Notes: a model not told the origin generated them from the sequence alone. A stretch of 64,000 bases of DNA from Bacteroidota bacterium (GCA_030706405.1 JAUZOO010000009.1:62001-126000); one strand, 5' to 3'; shown: positions 24,978 through 34,211, numbered from the stretch's first letter. Numbers and translations are program-made.

Positions 24978-25904
24978 ATGAAAATGGGGAAAATATCTGC
25001 TCTTATGCTTACTTTATTCATCCTGTTTTTATTGTTCATTTTTAAATCTGCTGGGGCAAAAGAAATAGTCCCCAAAAAAAGTCTGGATGAACTAAAGATT
25101 TTATCGTGGAATATTTATATGCTTCCTCACTGCTCCCTTTTTCATGGGAATGGTAAAAGGGCCAGAGATATTGCTGAAATCCTTTTACATAGCGAATACG
25201 ATATTATTGTTTTTCAGGAAGCTTTTGATTATCGGGCGCGACGGATTTTACGCAAGCAGCTTCGCGAGACTTTTCCCTATTTTTATGGTCCGGCAAATGA
25301 GTCGTTTTTTTCATTTAAGACAAACAGCGGATTGTGGATTGTAAGCAGAATCCCGTTGGTACATATCAAAGAAATAGAATATCAAAACCGGATTGGAATC
25401 GATGCCATGGCCCGTAAAGGAGCTGTAATGTTCGAAGGAAACTGGAATGGCAATGCTTTTCAATTAGTGTCAACTCATTTGCAGGCCGATAGTCCCGATG
25501 ATGTTCGGCATAAGCAGTGCGACGAAATTTATGATCGTCTGCTGAAATGTTTTTACAAACCCAATGTTCCCCAAATTGTTTGTGGCGACTTTAATATTGA
25601 AGAAGATGATGTTACGAATTATCAGTATATGCTTCATGTTCTTGATGCTGAAAATGGAGCTATTGAGGGAAATATTCTTAGTACGTATGATGAGATTGAC
25701 AATAGTTTGGCCCGCAAACCTAATGGCAAAAAGCGGTTGATTGATTATGTGCTGGTACGGAACAGTAAAATAATCAGGGAAATTAAACGAAAAATATCAG
25801 TTATCAGGAAAAGTGAAAAAGAAGATTTGTCCGATCATTATGGAATGGAGGCTGTCTTAAGCTTTTCAAAAGTTGCAAATGGTTATGCAATCGTAAGTAA
25901 ATGA
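24978..25904 (+). CDS. Exported endonuclease/exonuclease/phosphatase-fold phosphodiesterase, sphingomyelinase-like
   Basis: 308 residues with an N-terminal hydrophobic segment (about 8-25) that is a signal peptide or anchor. The EEP-fold active site is complete: N in LSWNIYMLP, E in VFQEAF, H in STHLQAD, D and N in CGDFNIEEDD, and a final SDHYGM His. The spacing and the SGLWIVSRIPL segment are closest to bacterial neutral sphingomyelinase-type enzymes. Many Bacteroidota make sphingolipids, so host or self lipid turnover are both possible. Substrate is inferred. Confidence 0.8.
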   Translation: MKMGKISALMLTLFILFLLFIFKSAGAKEIVPKKSLDELKILSWNIYMLPHCSLFHGNGKRARDIAEILLHSEYDIIVFQEAFDYRARRILRKQLRETFPYFYGPANESFFSFKTNSGLWIVSRIPLVHIKEIEYQNRIGIDAMARKGAVMFEGNWNGNAFQLVSTHLQADSPDDVRHKQCDEIYDRLLKCFYKPNVPQIVCGDFNIEEDDVTNYQYMLHVLDAENGAIEGNILSTYDEIDNSLARKPNGKKRLIDYVLVRNSKIIREIKRKISVIRKSEKEDLSDHYGMEAVLSFSKVANGYAIVSK

Positions 25905-25933
25905 AGTGAGTGTTATAGGAAACATCGTAGAAA

Positions 25934-25966
25934 AAAGAAGGTTGGGAAATCCCCAACCTTCTCGTA
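25934..25966. terminator. Bidirectional terminator between phosphodiesterase and fucI
   Basis: GAAGGTTGGG-AAAT-CCCCAACCTTC with an A run before and TC-rich tail after; serves the convergent genes. Confidence 0.85.
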
Positions 25967-25986
25967 TTTAGTAGTTAGTGATAAAA

Positions 25987-27771
25987 TTATTTATACAATG
26001 GGCCGTAAGTCTGGCAAGCCCTGTAATCGGAACCTTCGGCTTCCATTCCGAATGCTCCCCATGCGCTGGGGCGGAAAATGTTGCTTTCGTCCACATTGTG
26101 CATACAAACCGGGATACGTAGCATCGAAGCCAACGTAATAAGGTCGGCACCAATGTGCCCGTAGCTGATAGCTCCGTGGTTAGCCCCCCAGTTAGCCATT
26201 ACCGAATATGTGTCGGCAAAAGCTCCCTTACCGGTGAGCTTTGGAGCAAACCAAGTGGTTGGCCAGGTTTCGTTGGTACGCTTGTCGAGGATGTCGTGTA
26301 CGTTTTTAGGAACATCAACGCTGTAGCCTTCGGCAATTTGGAGTACCGGGCCAAGACCTTTTACCAGGTTGATACGGCTCATGGTGCAAGGCATTCCGCC
26401 TTTGGTGATAAATTTGGACGAATAGCCACCTCCGCGGAAATAACCACGATCACCAGGGTACCAGGTAGTAGCATCGAGGCATTTTTTAGCTTCGTCTTCT
26501 GTAATTTTCCAGAAAGGCTTCATTACCGGTTTGCCATCTTTGCTTTGTTGTCCGGAACCGTCGAGTGTTGCCGAGCCTGAGTTGATGAGGTGGATAAGGC
26601 CGTTTTCTGCACCGTTGGCAGGTTTCCATCCGGTAACCCGTTCAATAGCTTCGGGGCTCCAGTAGGTACGAACGTCGGCGAATATTTGTGCGGTATCGGT
26701 AAGCAGGTGACCGAATAACATGGCTACCCCGTTAAGCGAATCATTTTCAGTGGCTACAACAAACGCCTGGCGAATGCCGTTCCAGTCGAACGATGAGTTC
26801 AGCATAGCCTCGGCAAAGTCGCCGTTAGGCATATGGTCTGTCCACTGGCGTTGACCCTGGAAACCGGAAAGAATGGCATTGTGACCGAGAGCTTCTTCAC
26901 CAAAGCCCATTTCTTTGAGTTTTGGGTTGCCAATCATTAAATCGCGGATAATGATGGTCATTTTAACCACATATTCCCATATCTCGTCTAATTTTTTACG
27001 ATCGAGTTGTTTTTTAGGCTCGTTTAAGTCAGCACCTTCTTTGCAATTGGCTTTGGTCCACGCGATGGCTTTATCGAATTCAGCCTTGTCATAAATGCCT
27101 TCGTTTGCACGACGGATAATTTCCGACATGTCCACATATTCGTTGCGCATTCCAAGATAAGTCTGGAAGAAATCGGCATCAACAATCGAACCGGCAATAC
27201 CCATGGAGGTTGAACCAACCGAGAGGTATGATTTTCCGCGCATGGTTGCAACAGCTAAACCTGCTTTTGCAAAACGCAACAATTTTTCTTTTACATCGGC
27301 TGGGATAGAGGTGTCGGTGGCATCCTGTACATTTTTACCATAGATGCTGAATGCCGGCAATCCTTTTTGGTTGTGGCCTGCCAAAGCAGCAGCCAGATAT
27401 ACCGCGCCCGGACGTTCGGTTCCGTTGAAACCCCAAACGGCTTTAATGGTGTGTGGGTTCATATCGATGGTTTCACTGCCATAGCACCAACAAGGAGTAA
27501 CCGTGATGGTAACTTGTACGCCTTCGCGCTCGAATTTTTCGGCACAAGCAGCAGCTTCGGCTACGCGGCCAATGGTTGTGTCGGCAATTACGCATTCCAC
27601 GGTTTCTCCGCTCGGATGGCGCAGTTCCTTGGCAATTAAATCGGCAAGGCTTTTAGCCATTCCCATAGTCTGATTTTCGAGCGATTCGCGAACACCGCCC
27701 ATGCGGCCGTCGATGGTAGGGCGGATACCAATCTTTGGTAATGCACCTTTTAACCTGTTAGTATTTGACAT
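25987..27771 (-). CDS. fucI: L-fucose isomerase
   Basis: 594 residues, usual length. It interconverts L-fucose and L-fuculose. The N-terminus [36 protein letters not shown], the [38 protein letters not shown] block, and the C-terminal [34 protein letters not shown] are diagnostic. The [16 protein letters not shown] end is conserved too. It lies 96 bp downstream of a FucR-type GntR regulator on the same strand. Fuculose kinase, aldolase and permease genes are not in the window. Confidence 0.96.
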   Translation of the reverse strand: MSNTNRLKGALPKIGIRPTIDGRMGGVRESLENQTMGMAKSLADLIAKELRHPSGETVECVIADTTIGRVAEAAACAEKFEREGVQVTITVTPCWCYGSETIDMNPHTIKAVWGFNGTERPGAVYLAAALAGHNQKGLPAFSIYGKNVQDATDTSIPADVKEKLLRFAKAGLAVATMRGKSYLSVGSTSMGIAGSIVDADFFQTYLGMRNEYVDMSEIIRRANEGIYDKAEFDKAIAWTKANCKEGADLNEPKKQLDRKKLDEIWEYVVKMTIIIRDLMIGNPKLKEMGFGEEALGHNAILSGFQGQRQWTDHMPNGDFAEAMLNSSFDWNGIRQAFVVATENDSLNGVAMLFGHLLTDTAQIFADVRTYWSPEAIERVTGWKPANGAENGLIHLINSGSATLDGSGQQSKDGKPVMKPFWKITEDEAKKCLDATTWYPGDRGYFRGGGYSSKFITKGGMPCTMSRINLVKGLGPVLQIAEGYSVDVPKNVHDILDKRTNETWPTTWFAPKLTGKGAFADTYSVMANWGANHGAISYGHIGADLITLASMLRIPVCMHNVDESNIFRPSAWGAFGMEAEGSDYRACQTYGPLYK

Positions 27772-27867
27772 AATGGTTTAAATAATTTGATTTTTAGTTA
27801 TTGGATGAAAAATAATAGCTTGAGAGTTTATAGTTTAATGTATGACAAAGTTTAAAACAAGTTGATG

Positions 27868-28863
27868 TTATAGCGACCCTCGCCTGATTAGATGCGTTGG
27901 GATAAATTCTTGTACTTTTTGTTTAGTACAAATAAATTGGGCCGCTTTGGTGCCCATTTCGGTAAAATCGGTCGATATAACGGTTATTCCGTTCTCGATG
28001 ATTTCATACATGGGGTTGTCATTATAAGCAATAAGGCCAATTTCGGCACCTACTTTTAGATTTTTCTCACGGCATAGCTTAACTACATCCACTACGTCTT
28101 TTTGACGGATGATAAAATAGGCTGTTCCTAGCTTAAATTCTTTGGATTGAATGGTTTTAGCAATTTCAAAATGAAGGTTGTTGTCCTTACAGAATTTCTT
28201 GAAATATTTAATGGTGATCCGCGGATGCTCTGATTCGTCGGGGAAGTAGAGCACAAAATTTTGATATTTCTTTAATAAATCGAGGCCGGAAACCAAACAA
28301 TTATATACCGATTTTCCAAAGTCCTGGCATACATAAGCATAATTACCTTTTTCGAAATCGCCGAGGTCAAGAATTAAAAGTTTGGAGGAATCAATTTTTT
28401 TAAGGACGTCGTGAAATATCTCGGTATGGAAGTTCATAACCACATAGTAGTTATAACGTCCTATACTGTCGAACATTACCGCTTCAAAAACACGTTCGTT
28501 GTAAAAATGAAAAACCAAATCGACTTTATAGTTTTTGGGAAGATTCTTTACGAAAGCATTGTAAAGCACATCTTTAAAAGGACTATAAACATCGAGCATT
28601 AACAATATCTTGGTAAGCGATTCTATTACATGATACCCTTTAGCCGGTGTAGAATCGACCAGTCCACGTTGTTTTAATTCCTGGTAAGCTTTAAAAACGG
28701 TATCGCGCGAGAGGTTATGCTCCTTGCTGATTTCGTTAACCGAAGGCAAGGCATCGCCCGGTTTAAATAGCCCCTGATTAATGGCATTGCTTAGCGCGTC
28801 AACCAAATTTTGAACCTTGGTAGATGAATTGGTAAGGTTTAGCTGAAGTTTAACGTCGCTCAA
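27868..28863 (-). CDS. GntR-family transcriptional regulator with LacI-type sensor domain, FucR-like
   Basis: 331 residues. The N-terminal GntR winged helix (about 15-80) reads LSNAINQGLFKPGDALPSVNEISKEHNLSRDTVFKAYQELKQRGLVDS. The rest is a periplasmic-binding-like effector domain (about 85-325). This fusion, next to fucI, matches the fucose repressor described in Bacteroides (FucR). The only sensible start is a TTG at 28863: no ATG lies between the upstream stop and the HTH. A perfect direct repeat overlaps the expected transcription start, pointing to autoregulation. Confidence 0.88.
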   Translation of the reverse strand: MSDVKLQLNLTNSSTKVQNLVDALSNAINQGLFKPGDALPSVNEISKEHNLSRDTVFKAYQELKQRGLVDSTPAKGYHVIESLTKILLMLDVYSPFKDVLYNAFVKNLPKNYKVDLVFHFYNERVFEAVMFDSIGRYNYYVVMNFHTEIFHDVLKKIDSSKLLILDLGDFEKGNYAYVCQDFGKSVYNCLVSGLDLLKKYQNFVLYFPDESEHPRITIKYFKKFCKDNNLHFEIAKTIQSKEFKLGTAYFIIRQKDVVDVVKLCREKNLKVGAEIGLIAYNDNPMYEIIENGITVISTDFTEMGTKAAQFICTKQKVQEFIPTHLIRRGSL

Positions 28864-28905
28864 TTTATTGTAGTTTAAAGATATAAGCAGTTATTTGTAA
28901 ACGTG

Positions 28906-28934
28906 CTGTCCTGTACTGTCCTGATGCAAATATA
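28906..28934 (-). promoter_or_regulatory. fucR promoter with a direct-repeat operator
   Basis: The minus strand reads TATATTTG (28934-28927), a perfect Bacteroidota -7 element. Immediately downstream lie two direct copies of CTGTCCTG (plus strand, 28906-28913 and 28916-28923) separated by TA, covering the expected start site. This is a likely operator for the regulator encoded just downstream. Confidence 0.6.
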
Positions 28935-29067
28935 AAAAAATATTTATTGGGTATATTGGTTAGGATAATTTATTTGAGCGTGTCTTTTTTATAGGTATTT
29001 TAACCTATATTTATAACTAATAGGTTTGGTAACTTATAAATATTATATATAGCTATAATAACCTATA

Positions 29068-29075
29068 TAATTTTG
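29068..29075 (+). promoter_or_regulatory. Probable satD promoter -7 element
   Basis: TAATTTTG, a perfect match to TAnnTTTG, 26 bp before the start codon, in an AT-rich stretch (28940-29100) with repeated AACCTATAT-type words. No clear -33 TTG at the right spacing. Confidence 0.45.
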
Positions 29076-29100
29076 TATATTAGCCCTGTAAAAAAATACT

Positions 29101-29739
29101 ATGACAGTTTATTCGGTTATAACCGGCGATATTATAAGTTCTTCGAAGCTGAGTAACTCCCAGAGAATGGAACTTTTAAGTCAAATGAAACGGCTTTTTG
29201 ACGACTTGACCAACCAAAACAAGGATTTAAAGTTTGAGATTTTTCGCGGCGATAGTTTTCAGGGCGTTTTTGAGGATATTTCTCTATGTTTACCCACTGT
29301 CTTGATGATTAAAACCGGCTTAAAGAAGAGTAATATTCTTAAAAAAGGTGTAGACGTTCGCATTGCAATCGGAATTGGTGAGATAACCCTTTTTTCGGAT
29401 AAAATACGGGAGTCTGATGGCGAAGCTTTTCGACACTCAGGGCAATTGCTCGATAAAATGAAATATACAAACCAAACCATTGCTGTTAAAACTCCATGGG
29501 AAGCGGTGGATGATGAACTGGAAGTATTATGCATTGCGCTCGATGCCATAACCGGGAGATGGTCGCCACAAATGGCGGAGGTCGTTTATGAGGTACTTAC
29601 CGGCATGAAACAGGTACAAATTGCCGATAAACTGGGAATTAAGCAACCATCGGTAAACCAACGTTTAAAACTTTCAAACTGGACGGCTGTAAACCGGATT
29701 TTACAACGTTTTCAGAAATTACTCACAACCAAAATTTAA
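29101..29739 (+). CDS. SatD-family protein with C-terminal HTH
   Basis: 212 residues. The N-terminal part (VITGDIISSSKLSN, FEIFRGDSFQGVF, VRIAIGIGEI, GEAFRHSGQLLDKM) is the SatD-family domain. The C-terminal 50 residues form a helix-turn-helix (GMKQVQIADKLGIKQPSVNQRLKLSNW), so a DNA-binding role is likely. SatD is named after the Streptococcus mutans acid-tolerance locus. In Bacteroidota it is commonly followed by a DUF3307 membrane protein, as here (5-bp gap). Biochemical function is unknown. Confidence 0.85.
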   Translation: MTVYSVITGDIISSSKLSNSQRMELLSQMKRLFDDLTNQNKDLKFEIFRGDSFQGVFEDISLCLPTVLMIKTGLKKSNILKKGVDVRIAIGIGEITLFSDKIRESDGEAFRHSGQLLDKMKYTNQTIAVKTPWEAVDDELEVLCIALDAITGRWSPQMAEVVYEVLTGMKQVQIADKLGIKQPSVNQRLKLSNWTAVNRILQRFQKLLTTKI

Positions 29740-29744
29740 CGGTT

Positions 29745-30494
29745 ATGCAAACTGCTTTTACAACAGACCAAAGTATTATTCTGGTGCGATTGATATTATT
29801 TCATTTACTTAATGATTTTCTCATTCAGCCCAATTCATGGGTCGAGCATCGTAATAACCACCATGTTCGTTCGTCGCGGCTTTATTGGCATGGCGTTTTG
29901 GCCGGATTGGTTGCTTTTATAGCTATTGGTAGCTTTAGGGCGTGGCCCGTTTTCATCGTGGTATCGATAACGCATATTGCTGCCGACCTTTGGAAGTCGC
30001 ATCAAATCCATAAACCCAACACCCTGCTTTATTTTCTTTCTGATCAGATTTTTCATATAGTAGTGCTTATAGCCTGTTGGTTGGTGTGGATTTCGGGTTT
30101 GAGAATCTTTCATGTTGTTGTATGTCAGTTGTATAATAACTTTAATATATGGCTTCTTCTGCTTGGGTACGCTATTTGTATTTTCCCATTGGGATATATT
30201 GTCAACTTAAGTACTGAAAGGTGGAGAAAACAATTTACCAAGGAAGATAATAGTCTCAGGGAAGCCGGCAAGTGGATTGGCATTATCGAGCGGTCGCTGG
30301 TATTCTCGTTAGTGCTTGCCGGACAGTTTCAGGCCGTTGGACTTGTCATTACGGCTAAGTCTATTCTTCGGTTTTCGGATGCGGAGACCCGGAAACATTC
30401 CGAATATGTTTTAATTGGTTCACTTTTAAGTTTTACCCTTGCCATTTTAACCGGCTTTATTGTAAAATGTTTTTTGACCTCAGTTTCGTTCTAA
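29745..30494 (+). CDS. DUF3307 integral membrane protein
   Basis: 249 residues with about six hydrophobic helices (about 10-28, 47-68, 75-90, 105-125, 135-155, 180-200 and a C-terminal one). The start LVRLILFHLLNDFLIQPNSWVEHR, with H, D and Q residues in the first helix, and WHGVLAGLVAF match DUF3307. It lies 5 bp after the SatD gene and must be co-transcribed with it. The conserved polar residues in helices suggest transport or an enzyme of the membrane, but no activity is known. Confidence 0.85.
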   Translation: MQTAFTTDQSIILVRLILFHLLNDFLIQPNSWVEHRNNHHVRSSRLYWHGVLAGLVAFIAIGSFRAWPVFIVVSITHIAADLWKSHQIHKPNTLLYFLSDQIFHIVVLIACWLVWISGLRIFHVVVCQLYNNFNIWLLLLGYAICIFPLGYIVNLSTERWRKQFTKEDNSLREAGKWIGIIERSLVFSLVLAGQFQAVGLVITAKSILRFSDAETRKHSEYVLIGSLLSFTLAILTGFIVKCFLTSVSF

Positions 30495-30548
30495 AACTTT
30501 ACTTTTGCGACTGATTAAGATAGACGGTATAAACCTTGATTTTAAACC

Positions 30549-31511
30549 TTGAAAACAGAATTGAATAAATATCCTTGGGAACACAACCGCCGTTACAACA
30601 ACTATACCGAGTATTTTCGTAAAACTTTTGGCGAGCGGGTTCAGAAAGTAACCATTGATGCCGGTTTTACCTGTCCAAACCGCGACGGTTCCAAGGGTGT
30701 TGGAGGTTGTACCTATTGTAATAACGACGGGTTTAATCCTTCGTATTGTCAGCCGCACAAGAGCATCACCCAACAAATATCCGAAGGCGTTGAATTTCAT
30801 GCTAATCGTTATCGGAAAGCAGGAAAGTTTCTGGCATATTTTCAAGCGTATTCCAATACTTATGGATCGTTGGAAATGTTGAAAGAGTTTTATGCTGAAG
30901 CGTTACAATTTCCGGAAGTTATCGGTTTGGTAATTGGTACCCGTCCGGATTGTATTGATAATGAAAAACTTGATTTTTTTCAGGAGCTATCCGAAAAGCA
31001 TTACGTGATTATCGAATACGGTGTTGAATCGTGCTACAACCATACATTAGAACGCATTAACCGTTGTCATTCCTTTGAGGATAGTGTAGCTGCGATTGAA
31101 GCTACGGTAAGGCGAGGCATTAAAACCGGTGCTCATTTCATCTTTGGGCTCCCGGGCGAAAGCCGTGAAGATATGCTCGCCGAGGTAGATTTAATTAATA
31201 AGCTACCGCTCAACAATATCAAGTTTCATCAATTGCAAATACTTAAAAATACGGCCATGGCTCGCGAATATGAAGCCAATCCTGGTGCTTTTAAGTTTTT
31301 TGAAATGGAAGAATATCTCGCGTTTTTCACGTCCGTGCTCGAACGTTTAAACCCGGCTTTTGTAGTAGAGCGGTTTGCTGCCGAAGTTCCTCCGCGTTAT
31401 CTTGCCGGCCCGGGTTGGGGACTGATCCGTAATTTTCAGCTTCTGCAAATGCTCGAAAAACGTTTGGAAGCTTTGGACACTTGGCAGGGAAAGTTGTTTT
31501 TGGAAAAGTGA
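30549..31511 (+). CDS. Radical SAM protein, YhcC/TIGR01212 family
   Basis: 320 residues from a TTG at 30549, the only start before the conserved N-terminus (WEHNRRYNNYTEYFRKTFGERVQKVTIDAGFTCPNRDGS). The cluster cysteines are in TCPNRDGSKGVGGCTYC, a spacing longer than the usual CxxxCxxC and typical of this family. Further blocks are YFQAYSNTYG, LVIGTRPDCID, IEYGVESCYNHTLERINRCH and HFIFGLPGE. The chemical reaction of this family is not established. Downstream gap of about 200 bp. Confidence 0.93.
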   Translation: MKTELNKYPWEHNRRYNNYTEYFRKTFGERVQKVTIDAGFTCPNRDGSKGVGGCTYCNNDGFNPSYCQPHKSITQQISEGVEFHANRYRKAGKFLAYFQAYSNTYGSLEMLKEFYAEALQFPEVIGLVIGTRPDCIDNEKLDFFQELSEKHYVIIEYGVESCYNHTLERINRCHSFEDSVAAIEATVRRGIKTGAHFIFGLPGESREDMLAEVDLINKLPLNNIKFHQLQILKNTAMAREYEANPGAFKFFEMEEYLAFFTSVLERLNPAFVVERFAAEVPPRYLAGPGWGLIRNFQLLQMLEKRLEALDTWQGKLFLEK

Positions 31512-31619
31512 AAATTATTCATCTCACGCAGGGACGTTTTCATAACTAATTATACAGCATTAATAAATAAAGTGCGTTAGTTCGAAACTTTATGAGAGAA
31601 AGATTTGTTTTGGTTGTCT

Positions 31620-31712
31620 ATTAAGAATAATTCTAAATAGTGGATGCCAGATACCACTTATCAAACGGGGCGGATCCGAAAAGCCATATGAGTAGGATTA
31701 AATTGAGAAGCC
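31620..31712 (+). repeat. Conserved leader of the first cupredoxin gene
   Basis: About 93 bp almost identical to 32164-32257 upstream of the second gene. Both contain a GTGG/CCAC hairpin followed by ATCAAACGGGGCG and the string ATGAGTAGGATTAAATT. This 5' region has been conserved at least as well as the coding sequence, so it may be functional. Confidence 0.75.
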
Positions 31713-32099
31713 ATGCCAACCAGAAGAATTGGGATTACATTAATTGTACTGCTGATAGGGGTTGTATTAGCATTTCCAACCTGTAAAAAAGATACTGTTC
31801 AACCTACCTACAACACTACACTGGACACAACCACGCATTCTACTACATCTACCACCAATCAGATTGCCATATCGGGAATGGCATTTTCTCCTTCCTCTAC
31901 CACTGTTAATGTTGGTACTACTGTAACCTGGACAAACAATGATAACATTACCCACACTGTAACCAGTAATAGTAGCACATTTGACAGCGGAGACCTTACT
32001 TATGGTAAAACTTTCTCATTTACGTTCACTACAGCCGGCACCTATATGTATTACTGTAAATATCACAGTAGTATGACTGGTTCTGTAATTGTAAAATAA
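31713..32099 (+). CDS. Cupredoxin (amicyanin/plastocyanin-like) lipoprotein, copy 1
   Basis: 128 residues. The N-terminal hydrophobic segment ends at C24 followed by KKD, typical of Bacteroidota lipoproteins. A Thr/Ser-rich linker (about 28-50) leads to a single cupredoxin domain with type 1 copper ligands H81 (ITHTV), C115, H118 and M121 in CKYHSSM. The C-x2-H-x2-M spacing is that of amicyanin. It should carry electrons at the cell envelope. A diverged paralogue follows, so the pair arose by tandem duplication. Confidence 0.88.
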   Translation: MPTRRIGITLIVLLIGVVLAFPTCKKDTVQPTYNTTLDTTTHSTTSTTNQIAISGMAFSPSSTTVNVGTTVTWTNNDNITHTVTSNSSTFDSGDLTYGKTFSFTFTTAGTYMYYCKYHSSMTGSVIVK

Positions 32100-32163
32100 C
32101 CTGATGACGTTTGTTTTTCAGGGTATAGAAGAGATTATTTGATGAAAGATTATTGAGTTGTAT

Positions 32164-32257
32164 TGGTTAAGATTAATTCTAAAAGTGGATGCCAGAAACC
32201 ACAAATCAAACGGGGCGAATCCGAAAAGCCAGATGAGTAGGATTAAATTTTGATGCC
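32164..32257 (+). repeat. Conserved leader of the second cupredoxin gene
   Basis: Second copy of the 31620-31712 leader, with the GTGG/CCAC hairpin and the following conserved strings intact. Confidence 0.75.
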
Positions 32258-32629
32258 ATGCATACCAGAAAAATTGGGATTACTTTAGTCGTATTGCTAA
32301 TAGGGGTTGTATTTGCATTACCAAACTGTAAAAAAGATACTGTTCAACCTACCTATAACAATCCAGTGGATACTACGTCCACTACTAACCAGATTGTCAT
32401 ATCAGAAATGGCTTTCAATCCTTCGTCAACCACTGTTAGTGTTGGCACTACTGTAACATGGGCAAATAGAGATAGCCTGGCACATACAGTAACCAGTAGT
32501 AATAATACCTTTGATAGCGGAAATATAACTTATGGTAGTTCCTATTCATATACCTTCACTACTGAAGGTACCTATACGTATTATTGTAAAAATCATAGCT
32601 ATATGACTGGGACTGTGATTGTGAAATAA
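32258..32629 (+). CDS. Cupredoxin lipoprotein, copy 2
   Basis: 123 residues, same plan as copy 1: lipoprotein-type N-terminus ending at C24 with KKD, a shorter Thr/Ser linker, and copper ligands H76, C110, H113 and M116 (CKNHSYM). The signal peptide and leader DNA are more alike between the copies than the linker is. It probably acts with copy 1 as an envelope electron carrier. No partner oxidase or reductase is adjacent. Confidence 0.88.
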   Translation: MHTRKIGITLVVLLIGVVFALPNCKKDTVQPTYNNPVDTTSTTNQIVISEMAFNPSSTTVSVGTTVTWANRDSLAHTVTSSNNTFDSGNITYGSSYSYTFTTEGTYTYYCKNHSYMTGTVIVK

Positions 32630-32654
32630 TGGATTGCGAATGACGAAATAAATA

Positions 32655-32745
32655 AGAGATTTAAAACGCAAGGACGCAGAGATACAAAAAAAGGATATTG
32701 AATATCATTACTTTGTAGCTTGGTGCCTTTGCGTTTTTGTTTTAG
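32655..32745. repeat. GCAAGGACGCAGAG-type stutter with complementary end (possible terminator)
   Basis: AAAACGCAAGGACGCAGAG at about 32663 pairs at distance with CCTTTGCGTTTTTG at about 32728. This gives a long-loop hairpin ending in T-rich sequence between the convergent cupredoxin and flavin-protein genes. Confidence 0.5.
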
Positions 32746-32751
32746 CTTAAA

Positions 32752-33177
32752 TCACCCAAAGGTGATGTATTCCTTCGGTTTAAGGTTTACTTCCCAGTTC
32801 CAGTAATTAGCTTTTCCTTTGGCTATCCTGAAAATAATAAGCGCAGGACTGTCGAAATCAATTCCCATCATCTTTAAAAAAGGCCGATCCACCAAACATT
32901 TTTTCTTTAGTTCGATATCGGTTACAAATTCGGCTTTACCCGCTACCCGTAAAGTTTCACCTGCATTTGGTCCCGGCTTGTAAAAACAGACCTCAATATT
33001 CGGATTATTGCGGATTTGATTCACCATCTCTTTAACTTCTCCGGTTTGGAAATAGAAACCGGTTTCGTCGGCAAACCAAAAGCCCAGAGCCCTCACTCGG
33101 GGTTGTTCGTCTTCGGCTGTTGCCAGAAAACAAATGGGATTTTCGTTTGCAAAACGGATTGCATCTTGAATGTTCAT
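32752..33177 (-). CDS. Pyridoxamine 5'-phosphate oxidase-family flavin protein
   Basis: 141 residues, the small split-barrel type. NIQDAIRFANENPICFLATAEDEQPRVRALGFWFADETGFYFQTGEVKEMVNQIRNNPNIEVCFYKPG is the typical FMN-binding sequence of this family, with CFLAT strand, R-x-R and a helix carrying K/R. The LRVAGKAEFVTD strand follows. Many such proteins are F420- or FMN-binding reductases of unknown substrate. It lies 28 bp downstream of the ferredoxin-nitroreductase gene on the same strand and may share electrons with it. Confidence 0.88.
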   Translation of the reverse strand: MNIQDAIRFANENPICFLATAEDEQPRVRALGFWFADETGFYFQTGEVKEMVNQIRNNPNIEVCFYKPGPNAGETLRVAGKAEFVTDIELKKKCLVDRPFLKMMGIDFDSPALIIFRIAKGKANYWNWEVNLKPKEYITFG

Positions 33178-33205
33178 GATTTATTGTTTTTTAGGTTGAT
33201 GTCTT

Positions 33206-34027
33206 TTAAATCCAAGTGATGTCGGCGTTCTTGCGGTCGGGTGTTTTGTAGTATTTATACGCCGGAATACCAAGCATTAATACGCTATGCACAGCCATGG
33301 AATCATCAATTCCGATGAGTTTTTTCAGCTCCGGTGAATTTTGCAAAGCGATATTAAGAAAGCCAGCCCAACAACCGCCCAAACCGTAGGCAGGGAGCAA
33401 CAATTCCAAATGGGCCGTGGCAATTACCGCATCTTTTTGTCCAATGGAATAATCGGCCGGAGTGCAGCAAATGGCGAGGTGCGGAGCATTACGGCAAATG
33501 CGGTCGTTACCTTTTTCCCATTCGCTGATTAAGCCTCTGAATCCGTAGCGTGCGGCAAGTTCTGTGTTACTTGTCATTACAGCCCGCATCCAGTCTATGG
33601 TTCCTTTAGCCAATTGCTGGACTACGTCGGAATCGTAAACAATGGTCCATTGGTTCGACTGATGGTTATGACCTGTTGGCGAATATCGTACAATATCCAT
33701 AATTTCTTGCAAAATAGCTTTATTCACGGGTTGTGACCGGTAATTACGAATGGAACGGCGTTTGCGGAAGTAGCTGTTTAAAGCGACAGCAGAAACGGTT
33801 TCCGTGTTACCTTCAGAAGAGACAATGGCTTTGTCCGACAGTTCGTGGATTAAGGCGTTCTCCGGGCAAACCGATTCACAATGAAAGCATTGAACGCAAT
33901 TCTTTTCTCTTCCGGCGATAGCTTCCGGTATTTTATCCTGGCAGGTACCAATAATTCCTACCGGACAGGCTTTGGAACAAATTCCGCACTTCTTGCATTG
34001 CTCTTCGTTAATGGTTATAAAGCTCAT
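33206..34027 (-). CDS. Ferredoxin-nitroreductase fusion
   Basis: 273 residues. The N-terminal 2x[4Fe-4S] ferredoxin domain has CKKCGICSKACPVG and CVQCFHCESVCPENA, and joins a nitroreductase domain (about 88-260) with the FMN-binding RKRRSIRNYRSQPV and GHNHQSNQWTIVY blocks and GLGGCWAGFL. Such fusions are common in anaerobes. They probably let ferredoxin electrons reduce nitro or quinone substrates. It pairs with the PNPOx-family gene downstream. Confidence 0.94.
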   Translation of the reverse strand: MSFITINEEQCKKCGICSKACPVGIIGTCQDKIPEAIAGREKNCVQCFHCESVCPENALIHELSDKAIVSSEGNTETVSAVALNSYFRKRRSIRNYRSQPVNKAILQEIMDIVRYSPTGHNHQSNQWTIVYDSDVVQQLAKGTIDWMRAVMTSNTELAARYGFRGLISEWEKGNDRICRNAPHLAICCTPADYSIGQKDAVIATAHLELLLPAYGLGGCWAGFLNIALQNSPELKKLIGIDDSMAVHSVLMLGIPAYKYYKTPDRKNADITWI

Positions 34028-34211
34028 TATATATGATTTACATTAAATTGTACATTCGTTTAAACTGAAAAACAATAGTACGTAAAAATGGACAAATGGG
34101 ATTCTTCTTTTCGGTGGATGCCGGATTAAGGCCGGTAAATCATCGATACTCGTCCATTTTTTGAAAAATGCATTACTTTTGGTTGGGCCGAAACCAACAA
34201 TCGTTACAAAG

